A DNA stretch of 64,000 nucleotides from Anaeramoeba ignava (lineage: Eukaryota > Metamonada > Anaeramoebidae), in assembly GCA_028826165.1 (NCBI GenBank), contig JAPDFW010000059.1:881001-945000 (forward strand), read 5' to 3'. The notes below the pieces were generated by a model. That model had not been told where the DNA came from. It ran no database searches and saw nothing but the letters and a program-made list of their open reading frames with translations. The translations under genes and the position numbers were made by a program. Below, in pieces: positions 1-10,379 of this stretch (position 1 is its first letter; every line of letters starts with the position of its first letter).

Positions 1-3000
1 GTTTTACGAAGTTTTTGAATATGTTCTTTTGCTCTTTTAACTTTTTTCTTTTTTCCTTGAAGAAATTTTTTGACATCTTCTTTTGGCCAATCTAAATAAT
101 AGAAATTTGGATTATTTTGTAATGCATAAACAAATTCTTGCAAGCTCATAATAGTATTATCATTATTATCCACTTTTAAAATTTGTATTTTGCAATTTAC
201 ATTTGATATTTTTTGAGATAATTGTTTTAAAAGTATTTCTCCAAGTTTATTTTGTGAAATGTCTAATTTTTTGAGTCGAGTTTTTTCAATTGATCCAAAA
301 ATTTGAATTTGAGAGGGAAATGATTGATTTAAACTGCCTCGAATTCTCAAGCATTCCAATCCATTTTGAAGAAACAATTTTGAAAATGAATATTCAATCA
401 TGTGTTTTTCCTTTTTTTTAGTAACAGGTAAAAATGATCGAGAAATTGATATTCTTTTTAAAGATTGATTGAATACTAAATCTTTGGTATCAATTTCTGG
501 TTGAATATATTCATCATTTTGTTGGAATGCTAATGAACTAAGTGAATAAAGAGAAAATTTTGAGTTATCAATTTCGATATCCATTTCATTTTCAAATTCA
601 GTTTCCATATCATCATCATTTTCATCATCATTTTCATAATCATCATCATTTTCATTTTCATTTGAATTTTCATTTTCATTTGAATTTTGATTAATTTCAA
701 CAGGTTTTGTTGGTTCTTTTTCTTTATTTTCTTTATTTTCTTGATTTTCTTGATTTTCTTGATTTGTTTGAATTTTCTTGATTTTCTTGATTGTTTGAAT
801 TTTCTTCTTCAATAACTCCTTTTAATCTTGGTTGTGTTACTTTTCTTTTTTGATTCCCTAATATCTTTTGATCTGAACGAACTAAAATTGCTAATCCAAA
901 TGGTTTCAAAAAACAATCATCAATTACTAACTCCTCAAGCGAATTTGATTCTTTACTTGATTCAAAAATTTTGGAAATTGATTCTGCTCCTGTTGATCCT
1001 AATCGATTTCCACTTAAATTAAGACAAATTCCTGAAAGATTTGAATTGGATAAAATTGCACTTAAAACTTGTGCTGCTGAATTTCTTATCAGATTTAATT
1101 TGGATAAATTAAGAAACTTGATAGTAGTTAATTTTTTAATCATATTTAAAATTGAAGATAATGAGTTTTTTTGAATACGATTTTGAGATAAATCCAGAAA
1201 AAGAAGATGATCTGTGGATAAATAATCTGCAATTGCTTGAGAAACAATGTTCCATTTCAAAGAACAATTCGATAAATTCAAATACTCCAAAAATTTATGT
1301 TTTGAAGAAATACTTTCATTTGAATTTTCATTTTGATATAATTGATGAGTATTTTTCAACCAATTTGCAAAAGCAGAAGAGCCAGATTCACCAAAGTTAT
1401 TATGAGATAAATTAAGATAAGTTATGATTTTATGTCTTGGATTTGCTGATAAGGCTGAAAATAATTTGGATATTGATGATGAGTTCATTTGACAAAAAGA
1501 TAAATCCAAATGGGTTAGTGAACTTTTCATTTGAGAAATTCCATCATAAAAACCAGAACTCATAGCACTTTCTGGGAAATTATTAAGAGAAAGATCTAAA
1601 TAGTTGATATTTATGCTGGAGTTATTTGCAAGAGCTTTTCCTAATTCAGCAAATCCAATATCATTTTGAGCACCAGAAATTATTACTTTGCTAATTTTTG
1701 AATTTGTTTTAAAAATTGAAGTAAATGATTTAAGTGTATCTTTTTTCAGAATATTATCAACAATAAATCCTTCAAAATATTTATTGTATTTTAAAGTTTT
1801 GATTAAAGAACTAAGCATTTTTGTGTCTTGAATCAAATCATTTACTCCTTGGAAATTTGATAAATTAAAAATAGTTCTTTGTGATTCGAGTTCATGATTA
1901 AGAATTTCATTTAAAATATATTTGATAAATTCTTCATTTGGAGAAACTTGATAATAATTACACCAAGATCTATATAAATTAACAAAACCGGAAGCAACAA
2001 AAGGTTCTTTTATTTTATTTTTTAAATTGAAATTTTTAATTTGAATTTTTTAAAAGAAATTTTTTAAAAGAAATTTTTTTAATTTGAAATTTTTTTAATT
2101 TGAAATTTTTTAATTTGAAATTTTTTAATTTGAAATTTTTTAAAAGAAATAATCAAACCAGGATTAAAACAAGCAGATCTAAAAAAAGAATAAGAAAAAA
2201 GCAAAAATTTTTTTAATTTAATTTAATTTGAATTTAATTTTAATTTAATCTAATTTAATTTAATTTAATTTAATTTGAATTTAATTTAATTTGAATTTAA
2301 TTTGAATTTAATTTAATCTAATTTAATTTAATTTAATTTGAATTTAATTAGATTAAATTAAATTTACATTTCAGGTATTTTTGTTGTAAATTTAAATGTT
2401 CTATTTTTTGATAATTGAGTTCCAAATTTTGAAAAATTTAAAAAAATTGTTTGAAGAATTTGTGGAATTTTATCAGAAAAACAAAGAAGAATAAACTTTT
2501 CAAAAATGAATTGAATCTAAAAAATGAAAGAGAATTTAAAAGTAATAATAAAAATAACAATAAAATTTTTTTTTTAAATGAATTTAATTTAATTTTTTAC
2601 TTTTTTTTCTTCTAAAACATTAATTTCTTTTAAAGAAAAGAAATGGATATTTCGACAAATCTAAAAATTAGATTAATTTATAATTTTGAAATGAATTTTA
2701 ATTTTAATTTTGATTTTAATTTTGAAATTAATTTTAATTTTAATTTTAATTTTAATTTTAATTTTAATTTTAATTTTGAAATGAATTTTAATTTTAAAAT
2801 GAATTTTAATTTTGAAATTAATTTTGAAATGAATTTTAATTTTAATTTTGAAATGAATTTTAATTTTAAAATGAATTTTAATTTTGAAATGAATTTTAAT
2901 TTTAATTTTAATTTTAATTTTGAAATGAATTTTAATTTTAATTTTAATTATAATTTTGAAATGAATTTTAATTTTGAAATGAATTTTAATTTTAATTTTG

Positions 3001-3319
3001 AAATGAATTTTAATTTTAATTATAATTTTAATTTTAATTTTAATTTTAATTTTAATTTTAAATTTAATTTTAAATTTTAATTTTAATTTTGATTTTGAAA
3101 TGAATTTTATATTACTTGATATTTAAAATGTGCTTTTCTCTTCCCAATTGTTATTAAACGATAATTTGTAATAACAAGTATTCGATCCTCAAATTTCTTT
3201 TTTGATTTTTGTTTTCTAACCCAAGTTGAAAAAGAAATTTTTTCATTTAAATTTTCAATAAAATTATTAACAAGAGAATTATCTTCAGGAATAAAAGATT
3301 TAAACTCTTGAATTGACAT
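1..3319 (-). CDS. CARMIL-like protein (PH-like domain plus leucine-rich repeats), C-terminus cut by window edge
   Basis: Actin-regulatory CARMIL/LRRC16 type protein by family resemblance. Exons, in reading order: 3116-3319, 2601-2660, 2368-2516, 2159-2178, then 2006 down to the edge. Exons 1-3 encode a CARMIL-type PH-like domain (the segment DRILVITNYRLITIG is the typical 'R-V-L-V-L-T-x-x-R-L' strand pair); exon 4 is only 20 nt; exon 5 encodes ribonuclease-inhibitor-like repeats with recurrent LxxLxLSxN cores. Intron number and positions match the paralogue at 19727-22248 exactly, which is the main support for the model. The reading frame breaks once near 763-765, where one extra T is present relative to the same repeat at 789-792; after it an acidic N/E/D linker and a C-terminal segment homologous to the paralogue (LRIRG; FYYLDWP) continue to base 1. 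No CPI capping-protein motif is visible. Start ATG at 3319 is the only good one. Confidence 0.72.
2007..2366 (-). repeat. Minisatellites in introns 3 and 4 of the CARMIL-like gene
   Basis: Intron 4 (2007-2158) is built from a unit of the form AATTTGAAATTTTTTA, and intron 3 (2179-2366) from TTTAATTTAATTTGAA-type units. They flank the 20-nt exon 4 (2159-2178). The intron 4 donor is GTTTGA rather than GTAAxx. Confidence 0.7.
2661..3115 (-). repeat. 455-nt minisatellite intron 1 of the CARMIL-like gene
   Basis: Plus-strand units are AATTTTAATTTTGAAATG variants. Between the splice dinucleotides the plus strand contains essentially no C, so the transcript strand has essentially no G and no internal GT or AG. 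The open frame reading M-N-F-N-F-E repeats across it is a by-product of the repeat. Confidence 0.8.
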
Positions 3320-3425
3320 TGTTTTATTTTGTTTTGTTTTGTTTTGTTTTGTTTTGTTTTGTTTTATTTTGTTTTATTTTGTTGTTTTGTTTTGTTTTTT
3401 TTTTTGTTTTGTTTTATTTTGTTTT
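3320..3425. repeat. TTTTG pentanucleotide repeat in a divergent promoter
   Basis: A run of TTTTG/TTTTATTTTG units directly upstream of the CARMIL-like start (3319) and upstream of the DUF1746 gene, followed by an A7T6 junction. Confidence 0.8.
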
Positions 3426-3446
3426 TGAAATGAAAAAAAAAAAATG

Positions 3447-3459
3447 AAAAAAATTTTTT
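3447..3459. promoter_or_regulatory. A7T6 junction, candidate bidirectional promoter element
   Basis: Lies 24 bp upstream of the DUF1746 start codon (3483) and 128 bp upstream of the divergent CARMIL-like start (3319). Confidence 0.4.
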
Positions 3460-3482
3460 CATTTTTTTCTTTTTTAAAATAA

Positions 3483-3926
3483 ATGAATCAAATTAATAAT
3501 CATCAAGATATCGAAGAATTAATTTACTCTTGGTTAAATATTGAATACTGTTATTGTTATACACTTGATTGGAGTCCAATTTTCTTAATAACAAGAGCAT
3601 TGCAGTCATATTTCATTAAAAAAATACATCAAAGAATGAATGCATTTAATTCAGGATTAATAATAACACTTTTTAATCTTCCTTTCTTTGTTTTCCATCT
3701 TGTTCAACCACCTATTCAAACACCAGCAAATGAACAGAAAACTTTCTTAATAATCAATTTCTTTGACTCAAATAGTTATAAACCTAGTTCGTTGCATTTG
3801 TTCATTTTGGATCTTGTTATTTTGTTAATGCAATATCTTCTTGTTTATTTTAGATACAAACAAAATGTTGCTACCGTTTCTTCTCCTGAAGAAGATATGA
3901 ATGATTTGATGCAATTATTTATTTAG
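3483..3926 (+). CDS. DUF1746-like membrane protein
   Basis: 147-residue protein, single exon, stop TAG. An N-terminal segment (ELIYSWLNIEYCYCYTLD) followed by a hydrophobic stretch (about 30-50), a second hydrophobic stretch (about 56-75), and a C-terminal pattern INFFD...PSSLHLFILDLVILLMQ resemble the DUF1746 family, in which a short N-terminal 'lDlliY...YylDcS' block is followed by 'iDFvG..p.s...LLlLDlliLlLQ'. Probably two or three membrane segments; the family is an ER/Golgi-type membrane protein of poorly known role. It is short for the family. The match is from memory of the family pattern, so the name is tentative. Confidence 0.55.
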   Translation: MNQINNHQDIEELIYSWLNIEYCYCYTLDWSPIFLITRALQSYFIKKIHQRMNAFNSGLIITLFNLPFFVFHLVQPPIQTPANEQKTFLIINFFDSNSYKPSSLHLFILDLVILLMQYLLVYFRYKQNVATVSSPEEDMNDLMQLFI

Positions 3927-4127
3927 GAATACTCACTTTGGAAATGATTATTAAATTTTCTCTTTTTTTTTTCTTGATTAAAAAATGTTCTTTTTGAATT
4001 TTGAATTTTGATTTTTCAATTTTGAATTTTTTGGAAATTTGTTTTAAATTTTCAAATAAAAATTGCATTAAAAAAAATTTTTTGATTCTTTTTCCATTTT
4101 TCATTTTTCCCATTTTTAAAAAATTAA

Positions 4128-7010
4128 ATGGAATCAAATCAAATATTTTCCAAAAAGCTTGATTTTAATTTTGATTTTATTCAATTTTGTCTTTCTTTAA
4201 ATCAAAATGATCTTCAAAAAACACTTCTTTTCATTTCTAATCAAGAAAAATCTCAAAAATTAAAAGAATTAGTTAATTCGTTTCAAATTAAAGAAAATGA
4301 AAATGAAAATGAAATAATTGTTCAAAATATTGAAGAAAGTATTGAAAATAAAAATGTTATTCAAGTTTCAAAATATATGGAAATTTTGGAAAATTTAAAC
4401 AAGTTTCAATTATTTGTGGATGAATTTGAATTGAATTCATTGCTTCATTTTGCTTGTTTAAAAAATTCTGGATTGGAAATTATTAAATTGCTGATTGAAA
4501 ATGGAGCAAATATTAATTTTACTAATTTTCACAAACAAAATACTCTCCATATTGCTTGTCAAAATGGAAATTCTCCGGATGTTATTCAATTCATACTAGA
4601 AAATAAACCTAGAATCAATAAAGATGCATTTAATTGCACTCCTCTTATTTATGCACTTTCTAAAAATCCAAACCATCAAGTTATTGAATTGTTGTTGAAA
4701 TTTGGAGAAAATTTGAAAATCAAAGTAGAATAACCAAAAAATAAATTTATAAAGAATAATCTATAATCAAAAATTAAAATTATATCTTTAGTTTCAAAAA
4801 ATGTCTCTTTTATTTTATGCTATTAAAAATAGAGCTGACTCAAAAACATTGCAAGTTTTGGTTAATTATGGTGCTGATTTAAAAGAAATTTTTAGCGACA
4901 AAACAGCAATTGATTTCGCCATTTTGAATCAAAACTCTTTGGAAGTTATTCAATTTCTTCACAAAAATGGGGTTGATATTAAAAGGAAATCAAAAGCAAA
5001 TTATAATTGTCTACATTTTTTCATTTTGAAAAAATTAGAATCAAAAGAAATTTGTCAATTTCTCATTTCTCAAGGAATAGATGTTTTGGATCCAATAAAT
5101 CCCCCACTCGAAACAGCTTTGGAAAAAGGAGTTGATGAAAATATTCTGGGAATAATGCTCTCAAAAGTTACTAAAGAGAAAATGAACGAATTCACTGAAA
5201 AGAAAAAACCAAATATTTTCTTGAATCTCGCACTTTCCTTTTCAACAAAATACGAAATTATTCAATTATTAATTCAACTTGGATGTCCAATTAATGGAGT
5301 GGATAAAAAGTGGAAAACACCTCTTCATTTAGCTCTTGAAAATGGAGCAGATTTCCAAAAAATCCAATTACTAATTAATTCGGGAGCATCAATCAACTTT
5401 CAATCCAAATCGAGAAATCATCTTTGTAATTCAATATTATCAACTGCAATTACATCTTTCAGGGATTTAGATATTATCAATTTAGTTATTGATTCAGGAG
5501 CGGAAATTCTTGATCAAGATATGGTTATTGCTTTCCAGAAAAATTATCCAGTATTTTTATATCTTTCCAAAATCAATCCAAATTTTAGTTTTGAAAAGAA
5601 TTTGTGGGATTTGATTAATCGCAACTCAAATCTAAATGATGAAAAAATCAAATTTGTTGTGGATCACATGAAAGATGTCAATCACAAAACAACAAATCAA
5701 GAAAACATTTTGCATTTGTTATGCCAATTACCTCCTGTTTCACCTCAAATATTTGAATATGTGATTTTAAAGGGAGTTGATTTGAATTCCCTGAATTTGT
5801 ATTCAAGAGCACCCTTTTATAATTTATTTACTTATTACAATTCAGATCAAATCATTGAAATTCTACCAATTTTCCTTCATTTTGGGATGGATTTAAATTA
5901 TTATATTCGTAATATGAACTCCTTTCTGTCTGATTTGACTCAAAGCTGTTTAGATTATAAGTGTTGGAAATTGATTTTACCAAAATTGGGTTTGATTATT
6001 AATTGATTTAAATTCAAATTCAAATTCAAATTCAAATTCAAATTCAAATTCAAATTTTTGATTTTTATTTAGATGTTGTTGATCCTCTGGATGAAATTTT
6101 GATTTCTCCATTTGATCATGAAGTGTTTTATTTAAAAACTCTATCTTCTGTTTGTTATTCAAGTGTTGATTTGGATAAAACACTCAAAATTGTTGATGTT
6201 TTTCAAGCATACACAAGTTTTTGTGATGATTTTATGAAATTATTCAAATTGCAATTTCTTACAGATTTGGAAATTACATTTTTGGATGGAGATTTTGTTA
6301 AAATTCATAAGTTGATTTTATCAGCAAGAATTGGAGAAGATCGAATTGAGAGATTTATTGAATTTTGTGCAAAAAAAACACAAAGAGATTTGAAGTTTTT
6401 GTTTCAATGGATTTATTCAGGATCTTTTTTTGATCTTGAATATGAAAAATTATTATTTGATGATTTTGAAAAATTTTGTGAAGAAAAAAAGCAATTTGTG
6501 TATGAAATTAATGAAAAACACGATGAAGTAATGCAAAGTATTTCAGATGAAAGGAAAAATAACTTCAACTCGGTTTTGAATAGTTTAATTGAAATGGGAA
6601 TAATCAAAAATCAAGAAGAATTATTTGGTAAATCAAAAGTGGATGGATTAAGAAAAGATATCCAAAAATTATTTTATCAAGATGAATCAAAAGATTTCTC
6701 AATCATTTCAGAAAAAGAAGAAGTTAAGGCTCACAAAATAATTTTAGCTGCTCGTTCATATTTGTTTTATGGGATGTTTTTAAATGTGGATGATGATTCA
6801 AATCGAGTGAATGATTACAGTGGGAAAAGTAAAAAATCAATTGAACAAATTGTGAAATTTTTATATTTTGACAGAATTGATCAAAATATCCAGGAAAAAA
6901 ATATCGAAGAGTTGGAAGATGCAGATAAATATTATCAATTTAATGAGAAATCTATTTTCCCATTACTTTTAGAAGGATTCAAGATGGTACAACAAAAAAA
7001 AATTTTGTGA
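4128..7010 (+). CDS. Ankyrin repeat protein with two BTB-like domains
   Basis: Three exons: 4128-4724, 4792-5989, 6073-7010, giving 910 residues. Intron 1 (67 nt) ends CTTTAG; intron 2 (83 nt) has a GTTTGA donor and a short AAATTC repeat. Residues about 100-490 hold many ankyrin repeats (for example LLHFACLKNSGLEIIKLLIE, TPLHLALENGADFQKIQLLI). The last exon has two BTB/POZ-like segments: DLEITFLDGDFVKIHKLILS followed by LKFLFQWIYSG, and DFSIISEKEEVKAHKIILAA followed by IEQIVKFLYF. Such proteins are typically adaptors, often for cullin-3 ubiquitin ligases; that role is inference. The 5' exon's in-frame stop lies inside the intron, so both splices are needed and keep frame. Confidence 0.85.
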
Positions 7011-7014
7011 ATTG

Positions 7015-7028
7015 AAAAAAATTTTTTT
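7015..7028. promoter_or_regulatory. A7T7 junction upstream of the Rab gene
   Basis: Sits 4 bp after the ankyrin/BTB stop codon and 59 bp before the Rab start. The rest of the 77-bp spacer is a T-rich leader ending TTTTGTCAAA before the ATG. Confidence 0.4.
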
Positions 7029-7086
7029 CCGATTTTTGATTTTCATTTTCTCTTTTTCTTTTCATTTTGTTTTTTTTTTTGTCAAA

Positions 7087-7766
7087 ATGGAAACTGAAAA
7101 AACTGAATTACTTTTCAAAGTGATTGTTGTTGGAGATCCAGGAGTAGGAAAAACAAGTTATATCAAGAAATTAGTTGAACAAAAATTTAATCCAAATGAA
7201 AAAACAACAATAGGAGTTGATTTCCAAGTGAAAACATTAAAAGAAGAAAATAAATTACTTCAACTCCAAATGTGGGGTAGTTATTTCTTAATAAAAAACA
7301 TTACAAATAAATAAAATAACTCAAATGCGTTTTGTTTCTTTTAGATATTGCAGGAAATCCCAATTTTATATCAGTTACACATAATTTTTATAAAGGCGCA
7401 AGTGGCGCTTTCTTAGTTTTTGATGTTAGTGATATCAAAACTTTCAATAGAATATCTAATTGGAAGGATGATATTGATGAGAAAATTCAAATCAATGGTG
7501 AAAAAATTCCTGTTTTTCTTTTGGGTAATAAATGTGATCTTGAAAGCAAAGTTCGTGTTGATCTCCAACAATTCGCTCGATTGAATGGTTTTGTCGGTTT
7601 TGATTTTGTTTCTGCTAAAAAAGGAAATAATGTTGATGAAACAGCTGAAAAAATGGCTAAAATTCTTTGTGAAAATGCAAACACTCCAATTCATGAAATT
7701 AAAATTCATGATGAGAATTTTGTTGATTTTGAGAATCCTAAAAAGAAAAAAGAAAAATGTTGTTAA
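7087..7766 (+). CDS. Rab32/38-like small GTPase with altered switch II
   Basis: Exons 7087-7276 and 7345-7766, 203 residues. P-loop GDPGVGKTS, switch I TTIGVDF, G3 motif WDIAGN, G4 NKCDL, G5 SAKKG, and a C-terminal Cys-Cys geranylgeranylation site. The Ile in DIAG (most Rabs have DTAG) plus the block GAFLVFDVSDIKTFNRISNW and GFVGFDFVSAKK point to the Rab32/38 group, which works on lysosome-related organelles. The catalytic switch II Gln is Asn, and the normal Q-E-R is N-P-N. The intron falls inside the DIAG codon run. ATG at 7087 is chosen because upstream in-frame residues are a translated T-rich leader. Confidence 0.9.
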
Positions 7767-9083
7767 TTTTAATTAAAAATTAAATAAACAAAATTAAATA
7801 AACAAAAATTTTTTTTTTTTTTCTTAATTTTTTGCTTTTTTATTTTTTTCTTTTCTTTAAAAACAAAACAAAAACAAAACAAAAAACAAAAAAGGTTTTT
7901 TTCTTTTAATTTTATTTTTAAAATTATTTCCATAAGAAAAACCATAAAGAAAATGAAAGAAAATTAATTAATAAATTAATTCCTAATAGTTCAATTAAGA
8001 GATTGTTATTCATTTTCTCTTATATACATGAAATTAGGGAATATTTTGAAGTCTATTTACAAAACCAAAACACAAAACAAAACAAAAACAAAATAAAACA
8101 AAACAAAACAAAACAAAACAAAACACAAAAACAAAACAAAACAAAAACAAATTACAAATTAAAAAGTGGAATAAAAGAAAAATATTATTTAATATTTAAA
8201 TTAATATTTAATATTTAAATTAATATTTAAATTAATATTTAATATTTAAATTAATATTTAATATTTAATATTTAATATTTAAATTAATATTTAAATTAAT
8301 ATTTAATATTTAATATTTAAATTAATATTTAATATCTAATATTTAATATTTAATATTTAATATTTAATATTTAAATTAATATTTAAATTAATATTTAAAT
8401 TAATATTTAAATTAATATTTAAATTAATATTTAAATTAATATTTAAATTAATATTTAATATTTAATATCTAAAAATTTGGAATAAAAGACATTGATTTTC
8501 CTTGTTTTTTCATTTTTTTCTTTTTAAACGGTTTTTGATTTTAATTAAATTTTCTTCTATCCAAAAAATTTAATTAAAATCATTATCAATTCTTTTATTG
8601 ATAAAAAAAACCAAGAAGAAAATAAAATAAAGATAAATTATTCCTTTGGTTCAAGTAAGGGAAATTAAACTACTTTCTCTTATATAGGCTTTAGGAAACA
8701 TTTTCATAAATTAAATTAAATTAAATTAAGTTAAAAAAAGTGGAATTTGATTTTAATTTTGATTTTAATTTTGATTTTAATTTTGATTTTGATTTTGATT
8801 TTGATTTTGATTTTGATTTTGATTTTAATTTTGATTTTAATTTTAATTTTGATTTTGATTTTGATTTTGATTTTGATTTTGAATTTGATTTTTGAATTTG
8901 ATTTTAATTTTTCATTTTTCATTTTAATTTTAATTTTAATTTTAATTTTAAATTTGATTTTGATTTTAATTTTAATTTTAATTTTAATTTTAATTTTTCA
9001 TTTTTCATTTTTCATTTTTTCATTTTTCATTTTTCATTTTTTCATTTTTTCATTTGTTTTTAAAATAAAATATTTATAAAATA
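7767..9083. repeat. Intergenic repeat block between the Rab and PQ-loop genes
   Basis: No gene seen. It holds an AAAAC-type repeat (about 8055-8150), a long block of AATATTTAAATTAATATTTAA units (about 8186-8470), and GATTTT/AATTTT units (about 8750-9000) followed by TTTTTCAT units up to the next start. Two diverged copies of a non-repetitive element (about 7926-8060 and 8602-8710) lie between the blocks. Confidence 0.75.
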
Positions 9084-10106
9084 ATGACAGATAGTTGCGA
9101 TAGTGAATACGATAATCCAGGAAGTATCAAAGACTTCGGGTCATTTTTTGTTAAAATGTCAGGAGTACAAATAGCATTAGGAATCTGTGTAGCATTAGGT
9201 TCAGTTGGGTCATACATTCCTCAATGGATCAAAATATTTCGAAAAAACTCAGTTGTAGGAATCAGTGTATTCACGATATTTTTAACGACAATCAACCAAT
9301 TCTTGTCAACAGTCAACGTTTCCATTTTTCGTTTTCCAGTTCTTTTAGGATGTTCTCAATATGGATTCCATCAATGCGGTTCTGCATTGCTGGGTTTTAT
9401 TCAGATTGTTGGATTGTGGCTTATTTATTTCCCAATTTTTCAGTTATTTTTATTATATCATGGATTGGATTCAAATCAAAATCCGTTAACGGATAAAAAA
9501 CTCAAAAAAGAATATCTTTTGGCTTGGATTTTATATATAATTGTGATTGTTTTGGATCTTGTTTTAGTATTTGTTTCCGTTTATACAATTGCCAAACTAG
9601 GCGCTTGTAATAGCAAAACAAGAATGTTTGCAAAATTTATTGGATATATTGGTTCATTCAACAATTTTTTCCAATATTTGCCTCAAATTTATAAAACTTA
9701 CAAAATGAAAACTGCCGGGTCTTATTCAATTCCTACTCTTCTTATTCAAGCTCCTGGCGGTTTGGTCAATGTTTATTTTCTTGCTTTTGTTGCAAAAGAG
9801 AATATCTCAACTTGGCTGACTTATTTTTGTGCTGATATCCAACAATGGGTTCTTTTGATTTTGTTGCTCTATTATTTTTTTAAGGAAAAAAAACAACTCA
9901 AGATCAAAAAAAATCTTGAAAATCAAAGTGAAAATAAAGTTGATTTTGAAGAAGATGAAGATCAAATTGAAAATCAAAATAAAATTCAAAATAAAATCCA
10001 AAATGAAATTGAAATTGAAACTGAAACTGAAAACGAAACTCAAAAATTATTGAATCGTAAAGATGATGGAATTGATTTTTCTTTAGAAAAAGGAAAGATT
10101 AATTAA
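9084..10106 (+). CDS. PQ-loop repeat membrane transporter
   Basis: 340 residues, single exon. Two PQ-loop motifs are visible: GSYIPQWIKIFRKNSVVGIS near residue 40 and FFQYLPQIYKTYKMKTAGS near residue 200. About seven hydrophobic segments fit the PQ-loop/SWEET-like fold of lysosomal amino-acid exporters (cystinosin, PQLC2) and MPDU1. The charged N/E/Q-rich tail contains ETQKLL, which fits the [DE]xxxL[LI] lysosomal sorting signal. Substrate cannot be read from sequence. Confidence 0.85.
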   Translation: MTDSCDSEYDNPGSIKDFGSFFVKMSGVQIALGICVALGSVGSYIPQWIKIFRKNSVVGISVFTIFLTTINQFLSTVNVSIFRFPVLLGCSQYGFHQCGSALLGFIQIVGLWLIYFPIFQLFLLYHGLDSNQNPLTDKKLKKEYLLAWILYIIVIVLDLVLVFVSVYTIAKLGACNSKTRMFAKFIGYIGSFNNFFQYLPQIYKTYKMKTAGSYSIPTLLIQAPGGLVNVYFLAFVAKENISTWLTYFCADIQQWVLLILLLYYFFKEKKQLKIKKNLENQSENKVDFEEDEDQIENQNKIQNKIQNEIEIETETENETQKLLNRKDDGIDFSLEKGKIN

Positions 10107-10379
10107 TTAATTTCTTTTGTTTCTCTTCTTTATTATTATTATAATTTTTAATTAATAACTAATTAACTTTTAAAAATAAATTTTCTTTTAAATTTTATTC
10201 CAAATTTCATTTGATTCTGGAAATTTATTTTATTGTGTTTTCTTCTTTAAAAAACAAAGCAAAAACAAAGCAAAAACAAAACTAAGTCAAAAAAAAATAT
10301 TAATATAATATAATTAATATTAATATTAAAATTATAATTATAATTATAATATTTTTTTTTTTTTGGGAATTAATGGAAA
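10107..10379. other. AT-rich spacer between convergent genes
   Basis: Lies between the 3' ends of the PQ-loop (+) and EPG5 (-) genes. It contains short AAAGCAAAAAC repeats and a TTAATA/ATTATA run; nothing gene-like. Confidence 0.6.

Noticed and set aside
2643-3080. 145-residue M-N-F-N-F-E repeat frame on plus
   Set aside because: Falls in the minus-strand intron 1 of the CARMIL-like gene and follows the minisatellite unit.
8640-8670. tRNA gene suggested by a GGTTCAAGT T-loop-like motif
   Set aside because: The arm stem lacks the GG/CC pairs of a T arm, and no acceptor stem, anticodon arm or A box could be placed.
8731-9079. Ile-Leu and Lys-Ile repeat frames on both strands
   Set aside because: GATTTT/AATTTT intergenic repeat.
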